Assembly (NCBI RefSeq): GCF_934560975.1
Contig: NZ_CAKTFO010000007.1
Span: 1 to 64,000, forward strand
DNA length: 64,000 nucleotides
Direction: 5' to 3'
Source: an uncultured Sphingomonas sp.
GTDB taxonomy: Bacteria; Pseudomonadota; Alphaproteobacteria; Sphingomonadales; Sphingomonadaceae
Part shown: positions 16,213 through 24,243 of the stretch, one piece after another
How positions within the stretch are numbered: the stretch's first letter is position 1
Layout: every line of letters starts with the position of its first letter
The notes under the pieces: generated by a model
Seen by the model: only the letters and a program-made list of their open reading frames with translations
Told to the model about the DNA's origin: nothing
The model's database searches: none
Position numbers and translations under genes: made by a program

Positions 16213-18414
16213 CTAGCGCGCCCGTTCGCGCCGATCGGCCCGTGCCGCCTTGGCCTTGCCATAGCGGGTCTGGCGGGTTCCCGGCTTGCCCAGGGTCGAA
16301 TTGCCCCTGACCGGCGCACGGCTCGGTTCGCTCGGCAGGCCGAGTTCGTCCGATTCCAGGCGACGGATCTCGTCGCGGATCCGTCCGGCCTCCTCGAACT
16401 CCAGGTCGGCGGCGGCGGTGCGCATCTTCTTTTCGAGATCCTCGATATAGGCGCGCAGATTGTGGCCCACCATGTGGGGCGCATCCTCGATCCCGGTATC
16501 CACCGTCACCTGATCGCGGCTGGACAGGTGGGCGACGATGTCGCTGATGTTCCGCTTCACCGATTCCGGCGTAATGCCGTGCGCCTCGTTATGCGCCTGC
16601 TGCTTCTCGCGCCGACGCTGCGTTTCCGCCATGGCGCGTTCCATCGACCCGGTGATGCGGTCGGCGTACAGGATCACCTTGCCCTCGGCATTGCGCGCCG
16701 CCCGCCCGATCGTCTGGATCAGCGAGGTCTCCGAGCGGAGGAATCCCTCCTTGTCCGCGTCCAGGATCGCGACCAGCCCGCATTCGGGGATGTCGAGGCC
16801 TTCGCGCAACAGGTTGATGCCGACCAGCACATCATAGACGCCGAGCCGGAGGTCGCGGATCAGCTCGATGCGCTCCAGCGTCTCCACGTCGGAGTGCATG
16901 TAGCGGACCTTCATTCCCGCTTCGTGGAGATATTCGGTCAGGTCCTCCGCCATCCGCTTGGTGAGGGTGGTCACCAGGCTGCGATAGCCCCTGTCCGCCG
17001 CCTGCTTCGCCTCGTGGACCAGATCGTCCACCTGGCTTTCGATCGGGCGCACCTCCACCGGCGGGTCGATCAGCCCGGTCGGGCGGATCACCTGTTCGGC
17101 GAAGACGCCGCCGGTCTGCTCCATCTCCCACGTGCCCGGCGTAGCCGAGACGTAGATGGATTGCGGGCGCATCGCATCCCATTCGTTGAAGCGCAGCGGG
17201 CGATTGTCGATGCAGCTGGGCAGGCGAAAGCCATATTCCGCCAGCGTGATCTTGCGGCGATGGTCGCCCCGCGCCATGCCGCCGACCTGCGGCACGGTCT
17301 GGTGGCTCTCGTCCACGAACAGCAAGGCATTTTCGGGCAGATATTCGAACAAGGTCGGCGGCGGCTCGCCCGGCAGGCGGCCGGTCAGGAAGCGGCTGTA
17401 ATTCTCGATCCCCGCGCAGCTGCCGGTCGCGGCGATCATCTCCAGGTCGAAGTTGGTGCGCTGCTCCAGCCGCTGTGCCTCCAGCAGGCGCCCCTCACCG
17501 TTCAGCTCCTTCAGCCGCTCCGTCAGTTCGAAACGGATCGCCTCCGCCGCCTGCTTCATCGTCGGTCCGGGCGTGACATAGTGGCTGTTGGCATAGACGC
17601 GCACGCTGCCCAGCTTGGCCGAGGTCTTGCCGGTCAGCGGGTCGAATTCGGCGATCTCCTCGATCTCGTCGCCGAAGAAGCTGATCCGCCACGCACTATC
17701 CTCGTAATGCGACGGGAAGATCTCAAGATTGTCGCCGCGCACGCGAAAGCTACCGCGCTGGAAGGCGGCGTCGTTGCGCTTGTACTGCAACGCCACCAGC
17801 TTGCGGATGATCTCGCGCTGGTCGACCGACTGGCCCTTCTTCAGGTCGAAGATCATCGCCGAATAGGTTTCGACCGAGCCGATGCCGTACAGGCACGATA
17901 CCGACGCGACGATCAGCACATCGTCGCGCTCCAGCAGCGAGCGGGTGGCCGAGTGGCGCATCCGGTCGATCGCCTCGTTTACCGAGCTTTCCTTCTCGAT
18001 ATAGGTGTCCGACCGCGCCACATAGGCTTCCGGCTGGTAATAATCGTAATAGCTGACAAAGAACTCGACCGCATTGTCGGGGAAGAAGCTCTTGAACTCG
18101 CCGTACAATTGCGCGGCCAGGATCTTGTTGGGCGCCAGCACCAGGGCCGGGCGCTGCAATTCCTCCACGATCTTGGCCATGGTGAAGGTCTTGCCCGATC
18201 CGGTCACGCCCAACAGCACCTGGTCCCGCTCGCCCGCGCGTGCCTGACCGACCAGTTCGGCGATGGCAGTCGGCTGGTCGCCGGCGGGGTCGTAATCGGA
18301 CACCAGGCGGAACGGCTTGCCGCCCTGGCTCTTTTGCGGCCGTTCGGGACGATGGGGAACGAAGGAGCTGCCGGTTTCGGGTTCGGCCAAGCTGGTGCGG
18401 ATCTGGATCGCCAT
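16213..18414 (-). CDS. uvrB: Excinuclease ABC subunit B
   Basis: DNA-damage recognition helicase of nucleotide excision repair, which receives DNA from UvrA and recruits UvrC. The 733-residue protein has the Walker A LLGVTGSGKTFTMAK (about residues 68-82), the damage-binding beta-hairpin region (FVSYYDYYQPEAYV), Walker B-type LFVDESHQTVPQ, helicase motifs through LVGINLLREGLDIPE, and a C-terminal UVR motif (MRTAAADLEFEEAGRIRDEI). AGGGA lies 4 bp before ATG 18414. The end is Arg/Lys-rich. No alphaproteobacterial LexA box (GTTC-N7-GTTC type) was seen upstream, but a 16-bp palindrome was. Confidence 0.97.
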   Translation of the reverse strand: MAIQIRTSLAEPETGSSFVPHRPERPQKSQGGKPFRLVSDYDPAGDQPTAIAELVGQARAGERDQVLLGVTGSGKTFTMAKIVEELQRPALVLAPNKILAAQLYGEFKSFFPDNAVEFFVSYYDYYQPEAYVARSDTYIEKESSVNEAIDRMRHSATRSLLERDDVLIVASVSCLYGIGSVETYSAMIFDLKKGQSVDQREIIRKLVALQYKRNDAAFQRGSFRVRGDNLEIFPSHYEDSAWRISFFGDEIEEIAEFDPLTGKTSAKLGSVRVYANSHYVTPGPTMKQAAEAIRFELTERLKELNGEGRLLEAQRLEQRTNFDLEMIAATGSCAGIENYSRFLTGRLPGEPPPTLFEYLPENALLFVDESHQTVPQVGGMARGDHRRKITLAEYGFRLPSCIDNRPLRFNEWDAMRPQSIYVSATPGTWEMEQTGGVFAEQVIRPTGLIDPPVEVRPIESQVDDLVHEAKQAADRGYRSLVTTLTKRMAEDLTEYLHEAGMKVRYMHSDVETLERIELIRDLRLGVYDVLVGINLLREGLDIPECGLVAILDADKEGFLRSETSLIQTIGRAARNAEGKVILYADRITGSMERAMAETQRRREKQQAHNEAHGITPESVKRNISDIVAHLSSRDQVTVDTGIEDAPHMVGHNLRAYIEDLEKKMRTAAADLEFEEAGRIRDEIRRLESDELGLPSEPSRAPVRGNSTLGKPGTRQTRYGKAKAARADRRERAR

Positions 18415-18462
18415 TCCCTGAAAATAGTGTCAGCGCGCGCGGCGGCAACGGCGCGACGATCC

Positions 18463-18478
18463 TTTCGCAATTGCGAAA
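18463..18478. promoter_or_regulatory. Perfect 16-bp palindrome in the uvrB/flippase divergent promoter region
   Basis: TTTCGCAATTGCGAAA is fully self-complementary and sits 49 bp upstream of uvrB and 47 bp upstream of the flippase gene, nearly midway in the 110-bp divergent gap. The position and symmetry fit an operator for a dimeric regulator. I do not recognise the motif, and it has no T-tract for a terminator. Confidence 0.5.
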
Positions 18479-18524
18479 TAACGGATGCGGGATATAGCGG
18501 CTGCGCCCGCAAGCACGGACCATC

Positions 18525-19883
18525 ATGACAAGCGCCGCTTCCCCGACCCTTTCCGACCGTCTTCGCCGCTTCGCAACGGGGGGCGTCGCCAGCATCGCCG
18601 TCGGCGTCGGCATCACCAACCTGCTGCGCATCGCCAGTTCGATGACGCTGACGCGGCTGCTGGACTCGCACGCTTATGGCGTGGTGGGAGTGATCACGTC
18701 CGTGGCGTTCGCGCTGACGATGCTCACCGACCTCGGCCTCTACGGCTTCATCGTGCGACACAAGGAAGGCGACGATCCACGCTTCCTCGATCAGGTGTGG
18801 ACAATCCGGGCGGTGCGCGGGTTCGCTCTGGCGGCGGCGATGGCAGTAGCGGCGATGCCGATCGCGCAGCTGCTGGGCAAGCCGGAGCTCGGGCCCGTCC
18901 TGGCGGTGTGGAGCATCAGCTTTGCTCTGGAAGGGCTGTCGTCGCTCGCCTTTGCGACCGCGGTCAGGCAGCAGCGTCTATGGCGGCTGATGTTTCTCGA
19001 TCTGTCGAGCAGCGTCACCACGATCATCGTGTCCATTGCGCTTGCGGTTCTGTTGCGCAGCTATTGGGCGATGGTGATCGGAATGCTGGTTGGCGCCGCG
19101 GCAAAGGCGTCAACATCCTACCTGCTGTTCCGTCCGGCGTTTCGCCGGCCGCAGGTCGATCGGGCACGCATGCGCGAATTGTGGGCGTTTTCCCGCTACA
19201 TCGCGATGTCGAGCATCCTGTCCCTGCTGATCATGCAGTCGGACAAGGTGGTGCTGGCCAAGCTGATGCCGCTCGCTCAATTTGGCCTGTACGCGATTGC
19301 GATCACGCTGGCCGGCGCGCCCACCGCGCTGGCGGGCCCGTATGCCAGCCGCGTGCTGTTCGCCGTCTATTCCAACACGGCGCGGACCGACCCCGGCAAC
19401 CTGCGCCGCGTGCTGTACGATGCGCGGCGCAAGGTGGTGCTGCTCTATATGCTGTGCATTGGCGGCATGATCGGCGGTGCGCCGCTGCTGGTGGCCCTGC
19501 TCTACGATCCCCGCTACCACTTGGTTGCGGTATTCCTGCAGCTGATCCTGATCACCACGCTGCTGCGCCTGCCCGCCCTTGCCGCCAACGAGGCACTGGT
19601 CGCGCTCGGAAAGACGCGGTCGCAATTCTACGCCAACGTGCTGCGCATCATCTGGCTGGCGATCGGCGGCGCGGTCGGATTGTGGACCGGCAACATCATG
19701 CTGCTGGTGGCGATCGTCGGCACGGTGGAGGTGCCGGGCTATCTCTGCTTCCTGTTCAACCTGCGCCGCGCCGGGCTGCTGAACCTGCGCGAGGAGGCCT
19801 ATGGCCTGATGGCGGGCGCGGTCGGCGTAGGCATCGGCTGGGGCGTGGCAACAGCCGCCCTTACCGCTTACCCCAACCTGTAA
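18525..19883 (+). CDS. Polysaccharide/lipopolysaccharide flippase (Wzx/MOP family)
   Basis: A 452-residue integral membrane protein with about 12-14 hydrophobic helices over its whole length. The N-terminus (GGVASIAVGVGITNLLRIASSMTLTRLLDSHAYGVVGVI) matches the oligosaccharide flippase family, which moves lipid-linked glycan units across the inner membrane. The DFG-like TDLGLYGFIVRHKEGDD loop and two-bundle repeat (second half from about residue 220, FSRYIAMSSILSLLIMQSDKVVLAKLM) support this. No glycosyltransferase genes adjoin, so its glycan is unknown. A teichoic-acid or O-antigen transporter are the usual alternatives. Confidence 0.85.
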   Translation: MTSAASPTLSDRLRRFATGGVASIAVGVGITNLLRIASSMTLTRLLDSHAYGVVGVITSVAFALTMLTDLGLYGFIVRHKEGDDPRFLDQVWTIRAVRGFALAAAMAVAAMPIAQLLGKPELGPVLAVWSISFALEGLSSLAFATAVRQQRLWRLMFLDLSSSVTTIIVSIALAVLLRSYWAMVIGMLVGAAAKASTSYLLFRPAFRRPQVDRARMRELWAFSRYIAMSSILSLLIMQSDKVVLAKLMPLAQFGLYAIAITLAGAPTALAGPYASRVLFAVYSNTARTDPGNLRRVLYDARRKVVLLYMLCIGGMIGGAPLLVALLYDPRYHLVAVFLQLILITTLLRLPALAANEALVALGKTRSQFYANVLRIIWLAIGGAVGLWTGNIMLLVAIVGTVEVPGYLCFLFNLRRAGLLNLREEAYGLMAGAVGVGIGWGVATAALTAYPNL

Positions 19884-19963
19884 GCGCGCCGCTTCTGCTG
19901 CGGAACAGGATCGGGCCAGAACAGGCTTGCGCCGGGGGTGTCGGGGCGGGCATGTCCTAGCCC

Positions 19964-20797
19964 GTGTCCTTCGATCTCGACCTCTACCTCGCCCGCATCG
20001 GCCTCTCCGCCCGGCCTGATCCCGACGCCGTCGGGCTGGTCGCGCTGCAACGCGCGCATCGCCTGTCCATCCCGTTCGAGAACCTCGACGTGCTGCTGGG
20101 GCGCGGCATCGCGATCGACAGCGGCGCGGTATTCGCCAAGCTGGTGACCGCCAGGCGCGGCGGCTATTGCTTCGAACATAACCGCCTGTTCCTGGACGCG
20201 CTGAACGCGCTCGGCTTTGTCGCGCGTCCGCTGCTCGCCCGCGTGTGGCTGGGCCAGCCCGGGCCGATCCCGCCCCGGACGCACACCCTGGCCCTGGTCA
20301 CGATCGACGGGCAGGATTGGATCGCGGATGCGGGCTTCGGCGGCTCCTATGCCCCGCCCATGCCGCTGGCGGAGGGGGAGACCGCATCCGCCCCCGACGG
20401 CGCGACCTTTCACCTCGCCCACGACCCGCTGCACGGCTGGATGCTGGAGCGGGAGGGCGATCACCGCTTCACCGACGGGCGCACCACCTCCGCCGGGCGG
20501 CATCCGCAGTTCAGCTTCACGCTCGATCCGGTCTTTCCCGCCGACCTCGCTTTGTCCAACCATTGGACGTCGACCGCGCCGGAAAGCCGTTTCCGCCAGA
20601 CCAGCATCGTCAGCCTGGTCCTGCCGCAGGGCTTCGCCAGCCTGACCGATCGCTCCTATCGCCGCCGCAACGGCGACCGGGAGGCGGAAGGCGTGATCGA
20701 CGATCCGCGCGTCTTCCGCATGCGGCTGAGCCTGCTGTTCGGGCTCGACCTGACGGCGGAGGAGGTTGCCGGGCTGGGCTTGTTCGACGCGCCGTGA
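19964..20797 (+). CDS. nat: Arylamine N-acetyltransferase
   Basis: Transfers acetyl from acetyl-CoA to arylamines or hydrazines. The 277-residue protein has the full cysteine-protease-like triad: Cys69 in RGGYCFEHN, His107 in RTHTLALV and Asp122 in ADAGFG. The N-terminal LQRAHRLSIPFENLDVLLGR is also typical. The start is GTG at 19964 without a strong ribosome-binding sequence. Its stop overlaps the GTG start of an MFS transporter (GTGA), so the two are translationally coupled. The real substrate in this organism is unknown. NAT homologues also work in acyl transfer during secondary metabolism. Confidence 0.92.
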   Translation: MSFDLDLYLARIGLSARPDPDAVGLVALQRAHRLSIPFENLDVLLGRGIAIDSGAVFAKLVTARRGGYCFEHNRLFLDALNALGFVARPLLARVWLGQPGPIPPRTHTLALVTIDGQDWIADAGFGGSYAPPMPLAEGETASAPDGATFHLAHDPLHGWMLEREGDHRFTDGRTTSAGRHPQFSFTLDPVFPADLALSNHWTSTAPESRFRQTSIVSLVLPQGFASLTDRSYRRRNGDREAEGVIDDPRVFRMRLSLLFGLDLTAEEVAGLGLFDAP

Positions 20798-22056
20798 CGC
20801 GGGAACAGGCCCGCGCGATCGTCGGCGGGTCGGCCGGCAACCTGGTCGAATGGTTCGACTGGTACGTCTATTCCGCTTTCTCGCTCTATTTCGCGAACGC
20901 CTTCTTTCCCGGCGGCGACCAGACCGCGCAATTCCTGGCGACGAGCGGCATCTTCTGGATCGGGTTCCTGATGCGCCCGCTCGGCGGGTGGCTGATGGGG
21001 CGGATCGGGGATCGCCATGGCCGTCGCGCAGCACTCGCCTGGAGCGTCGGGCTGATGGGCGGCGGGTCGCTGATGGTTGCCTGCGCGCCGACCTATGCGC
21101 AGGCGGGGATCGCCGCCCCACTGCTGCTGATGCTCGCCCGGATCGTGCAGGGCCTCAGCCTAGGCGGCGAATATGGCGCCGCCGCCACCTATCTTAGCGA
21201 GGTCGCGCCGCCCGGCCGGCGCGGGCTGTGGTCCAGCTTCCAATATGTCACCCTCTATGGCGGGCAGCTGCTCGCGCTCGCCTTGCTGCTGGGGATGCAG
21301 GGGATCGGCCTGGGCGAGGCGGCCTTGTCCAGTTGGGGCTGGCGGCTGGCCTTCGTGATGGGCGCGCTACTGGCGTGCGGCGTGTTCCTGCTCCGCCGCA
21401 ACCTGGCCGAGACGCCGGACTTCGCGGCCGAGCCGCAGGGCGCCCGGCGCGACGGCGGCGTGGGCGTGCTGTGGCGCGATCACCGGCGCGGCGTGCTGAT
21501 CGCCTTCGGGCTGGCGGTGGGCAGCAATGTCGCCTTCTACACCTACACCACCTACATGCAGAAATATCTGGTGGTGACGTCGGGTGTAGCCAAGCCGCTC
21601 GCCAGCCAGATCTGTGCTGCCGCTACCGTCGTCGCGATTCTGCTGCAGCCCCTGCTGGGTGGGTTGAGCGACCGGATCGGGCGCAAGCCGCTCCTCTACT
21701 GGTTCGCGGGCGGCGGCATCCTGATGACGGTGCCGCTGATGACGTTGATCGGCCGCACGCAGGATCCGCTCCTCTTGTTCCTGCTGGTGCTGGCTGCGCT
21801 GACGATCCTGTCGGGCGCGACCGCCACCAATGCGGTGGTCAAGGCCGAGCTGTTCCCGGCCCACGTCCGCGTACTGGGCGTCGGCCTGCCTTATGCGATC
21901 AGCCAGTCGATCTTCGGCGGATCGGCCGAGGCGGTGGCACTCGGCCTCAAGCGCGCGGGCCACGAAAGCCTGTATTTCTGGTACGTCACGGCGATGATCG
22001 CGGTGGCGCTGATCGCCACCCTCGCCATGCGCCAAAGCCGCCCGCGTTCAGCGTAG
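20794..22056 (+). CDS. MFS transporter, metabolite:H+ symporter (KgtP/ProP-like)
   Basis: A 420-residue, 12-helix major facilitator protein. The opening IVGGSAGNLVEWFDWYVYSAFSLYFA is the signature of the metabolite:H+ symporter subfamily (alpha-ketoglutarate, citrate, proline/betaine carriers). GRIGDRHGRR is the loop 2-3 motif, repeated as GGLSDRIGRKPLL in the second half. The start is the GTG overlapping the nat stop. The substrate is not readable. Coupling to an N-acetyltransferase hints at transport of its substrate or product, which is inference. The 3' end overlaps the convergent hydrolase gene by 9 bp. Confidence 0.85.
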   Translation: MTREQARAIVGGSAGNLVEWFDWYVYSAFSLYFANAFFPGGDQTAQFLATSGIFWIGFLMRPLGGWLMGRIGDRHGRRAALAWSVGLMGGGSLMVACAPTYAQAGIAAPLLLMLARIVQGLSLGGEYGAAATYLSEVAPPGRRGLWSSFQYVTLYGGQLLALALLLGMQGIGLGEAALSSWGWRLAFVMGALLACGVFLLRRNLAETPDFAAEPQGARRDGGVGVLWRDHRRGVLIAFGLAVGSNVAFYTYTTYMQKYLVVTSGVAKPLASQICAAATVVAILLQPLLGGLSDRIGRKPLLYWFAGGGILMTVPLMTLIGRTQDPLLLFLLVLAALTILSGATATNAVVKAELFPAHVRVLGVGLPYAISQSIFGGSAEAVALGLKRAGHESLYFWYVTAMIAVALIATLAMRQSRPRSA

Positions 22057-23220
22057 CGGCGGAACCTCCCAGTTGCGCCCGACCTCCATGGCCCGAAAGC
22101 GTCCGGGGGCGATGCCGCGCCGGCCAAGCGCCTGGCGCAGCACCATCGGCGGCTGGTCGATCCCCTCCTCCGACAGCTGGAACGTGCCCCAATGCACCGC
22201 CAGCGCATGGGCCGCACCCACGCGCTGGAACACCTCCGCCGCCTCCTCCGGGCCGATATGGTTGCCGCTCATCACGTTGCGCGGACGGAACGCGCCGATC
22301 GGGATGATCGCCAGCCGGAACGGCCCGTCCTTGCGCGCGTCGTTGGGCCAGCTGCCGTCGCCGAAGCCGGTATCACCCGCATAGAACAGGTTGCCGCCCG
22401 GCAAGGCCACGGTGAAGCCCGACCACAAGGCGCGATTGCGGTCCTGCATCCAGCGCGAACCCCAATGGTGGACCCGTTCGATCCGCACCGTGATCGGCCC
22501 GCCCGCGGCACCCTTGGCGCGCGGCACCGCCACCGTCTCGCCCCAATCCTTCGCCACCGCCGGCACGCCCACGCCGCGCAGGATCGTGTCATTGCCCAGG
22601 CTGGTGACGATCAGCGGCCGGTCGCGCGCCCACAACCGCTTCAGCGTGGCCAGATCCATATGGTCGTAATGGTCGTGGCTGATCAGGATCAGGTCGATCT
22701 TGGGCAGATCGTCGAAGCGGATGCCGGGATTGCGCACCCGCTTCGGCCCGGTGACGCCGAACGGCCCCACCCGTTCGGACCAGACCGGATCGGTCAGGAT
22801 GTTGATCCCGCCCGCCTGCACCAGCACGGTGGAATGGCCCACCCAGGTCGCGAACATGCGGGTCGGATCGACATGGTCGACGCAGCGGCCCCAATTCTCG
22901 CGCGCCCGGTTCGGCGTCACCGGGCAGGCCGTGCCCGCCGCCGCGGGATAACCGGGCGGCACGGCGACATGCTTCGGCCACGGCGTGCGCCCGCCGCCGC
23001 TCATGAAGCGCATCATCCAGCCGATCGGCCGCCGCTTCTGCGAGCCGCCCGTTCCGAACTCGCCATCCGGGTTGAAGAAGCGCGCGCCGTTATAGTGGTC
23101 GCTCACCGGCCCGCGATAATAGATGCGGTCAAGGAACGGCGGCAGCAGCGCCGGCAGCAACAGCAGCACGACGGCCAGCCACAGCAGCACCGTGCCCGCA
23201 ACCCTCAACGCCCGCCGCAT
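22048..23220 (-). CDS. Metallo-beta-lactamase-fold hydrolase, NAPE-PLD/UlaG-like, membrane-anchored
   Basis: A 390-residue protein with an N-terminal hydrophobic anchor (ALRVAGTVLLWLAVVLLLLPALL, about residues 3-25) and a metallo-beta-lactamase domain. Visible metal-site motifs are WVGHSTVLVQ, LILISHDHYDHMD (HxHxDH) and the later GDTGF, FRLAIIPIGAFRPR and ALAVHWGTFQLS with further His/Asp ligands. The family includes N-acyl-phosphatidylethanolamine phospholipase D and bacterial OM/periplasmic relatives, so a phospholipid or lactone substrate is possible. ATG 23220 is chosen because it begins the anchor and has GAGG about 10 nt upstream. Confidence 0.83.
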   Translation of the reverse strand: MRRALRVAGTVLLWLAVVLLLLPALLPPFLDRIYYRGPVSDHYNGARFFNPDGEFGTGGSQKRRPIGWMMRFMSGGGRTPWPKHVAVPPGYPAAAGTACPVTPNRARENWGRCVDHVDPTRMFATWVGHSTVLVQAGGINILTDPVWSERVGPFGVTGPKRVRNPGIRFDDLPKIDLILISHDHYDHMDLATLKRLWARDRPLIVTSLGNDTILRGVGVPAVAKDWGETVAVPRAKGAAGGPITVRIERVHHWGSRWMQDRNRALWSGFTVALPGGNLFYAGDTGFGDGSWPNDARKDGPFRLAIIPIGAFRPRNVMSGNHIGPEEAAEVFQRVGAAHALAVHWGTFQLSEEGIDQPPMVLRQALGRRGIAPGRFRAMEVGRNWEVPPLR

Positions 23221-23440
23221 GGCCGGAGCACCTCTTCCAGATCGTCCCAGCCGCCGCATCGCATTGTCGCTTCGAAGCCCCTCTTGACCTTGGTCGGATA
23301 TGCAAGCGCCGGCTCCGCATCCGGTTCCGTCATTATGCCGCGAACGATATGCCGATCGTTCGGTACGGACCCGTACCGGATTGCGCAAGCGTCGTGCCTG
23401 TCCGGCGCAACCCGAAGCGCGCCTGCCCGTTCGCGCATCC

Positions 23441-23893
23441 ATGGATCGCTCCCCCAATATTCCGCCGCTCAGCCTGATCTTCGGCTATGGGCCTGTTCTG
23501 CTGCTGCTGCTGCTGGCGGTCGCATCATGGTTGCTGCCGGTGGAAAGCGGGCGGTGGGCGGTGGCCGGCGCATGGCTGTGGGGGTCGGCGATCCTGCTGT
23601 TCCTGTCCGGGGTCACGCGTGGACTCAGCTTCGCGACGGACGGTGGCCCGCGCCCCCGCCAGATCGTGCTGATGATGCTGTTGTTCCTGCTGGGACTGGC
23701 GGCGCTTGCCACCCCGCTCACCGTCGCCTTTCCGCTGCTCGCCATCGGCTATGCCCTGGTCGGCGCGAACGATCCGTCCGCCGCCCGGCAGGGACTGGCC
23801 CCGGCCCATTTCGCCCGCCTCCGCCCGCCGCAGATGGCGATCGCGGTGGTGGCGCTGGCTGCGCTGGCGGGGCGCGTCCTGACCGCCGGCTAG
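23441..23893 (+). CDS. DUF3429-like small membrane protein
   Basis: A 150-residue protein with four or five hydrophobic segments (FGYGPVLLLLLLAVASWLL, AGAWLWGSAILLFLSGVTRGLSF, IVLMMLLFLLGLAALATPL, FPLLAIGYALVGA, and a C-terminal IAVVALAALAG). The GYGP start of helix 1 and the helix 2 pattern WGSAILLFLSGVTRGL resemble DUF3429 proteins, inner-membrane proteins of unknown function. ATG 23441 gives the shortest protein beginning just before helix 1. Longer readings add an Arg-rich, non-family N-terminus. No partner is visible. Confidence 0.6.
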   Translation: MDRSPNIPPLSLIFGYGPVLLLLLLAVASWLLPVESGRWAVAGAWLWGSAILLFLSGVTRGLSFATDGGPRPRQIVLMMLLFLLGLAALATPLTVAFPLLAIGYALVGANDPSAARQGLAPAHFARLRPPQMAIAVVALAALAGRVLTAG

Positions 23894-23995
23894 AGCCGGC
23901 GCGTCGGGCCTCGACAGCCGCTTTTACCTCGCCGGTGCAGGCGCGAAATTCCGCCGCTTTCTTCTCCGTCAAGCGGACAATCTTACCGGGCGACA

Positions 23996-24043
23996 ATTAA
24001 ACATCTTGTGCGCGCGATTCTCCGGTGACACTATCCCTTGTGT
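23996..24043 (+). promoter_or_regulatory. Two predicted NrdR boxes upstream of nrdA
   Basis: ACACTATCCCTTGTGT (24028-24043) fits the palindromic NrdR consensus (ACACWATAT-type left half, TWGTGT right half). A weaker copy at 23996-24011 keeps the right half (TCTTGTGC). Its right half lies exactly 32 bp before that of the strong box, the tandem spacing expected for NrdR, the ATP/dATP-sensing repressor of ribonucleotide reductase genes. The nrdA start is 200 bp downstream. The rest of the 350-bp gap (23894-24243) shows no gene. Confidence 0.65.
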
Positions 24044-24243
24044 CGAGCGTAAGGCGCGACAGTCAGTTGAGATGTGCTGGAGCGACCACCATATCGCTGC
24101 CGAGAACCAACCATTTCCTATGTCATGGGGATGGAACGGCTTTGCGCGCGTATGCGGCTTTTTCCGCCCGATGGCGGCGATGCATCAGGCCTGGGGCTTG
24201 ACGCGCGGGCACGAACGGAACGAGAACAAGGGCAGGATTCGCA

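Noticed and set aside
18415..18524. LexA box for uvrB
   Set aside because: No GTTC-N7-GTTC or related SOS box was found. Only the unrelated 16-bp palindrome is present.
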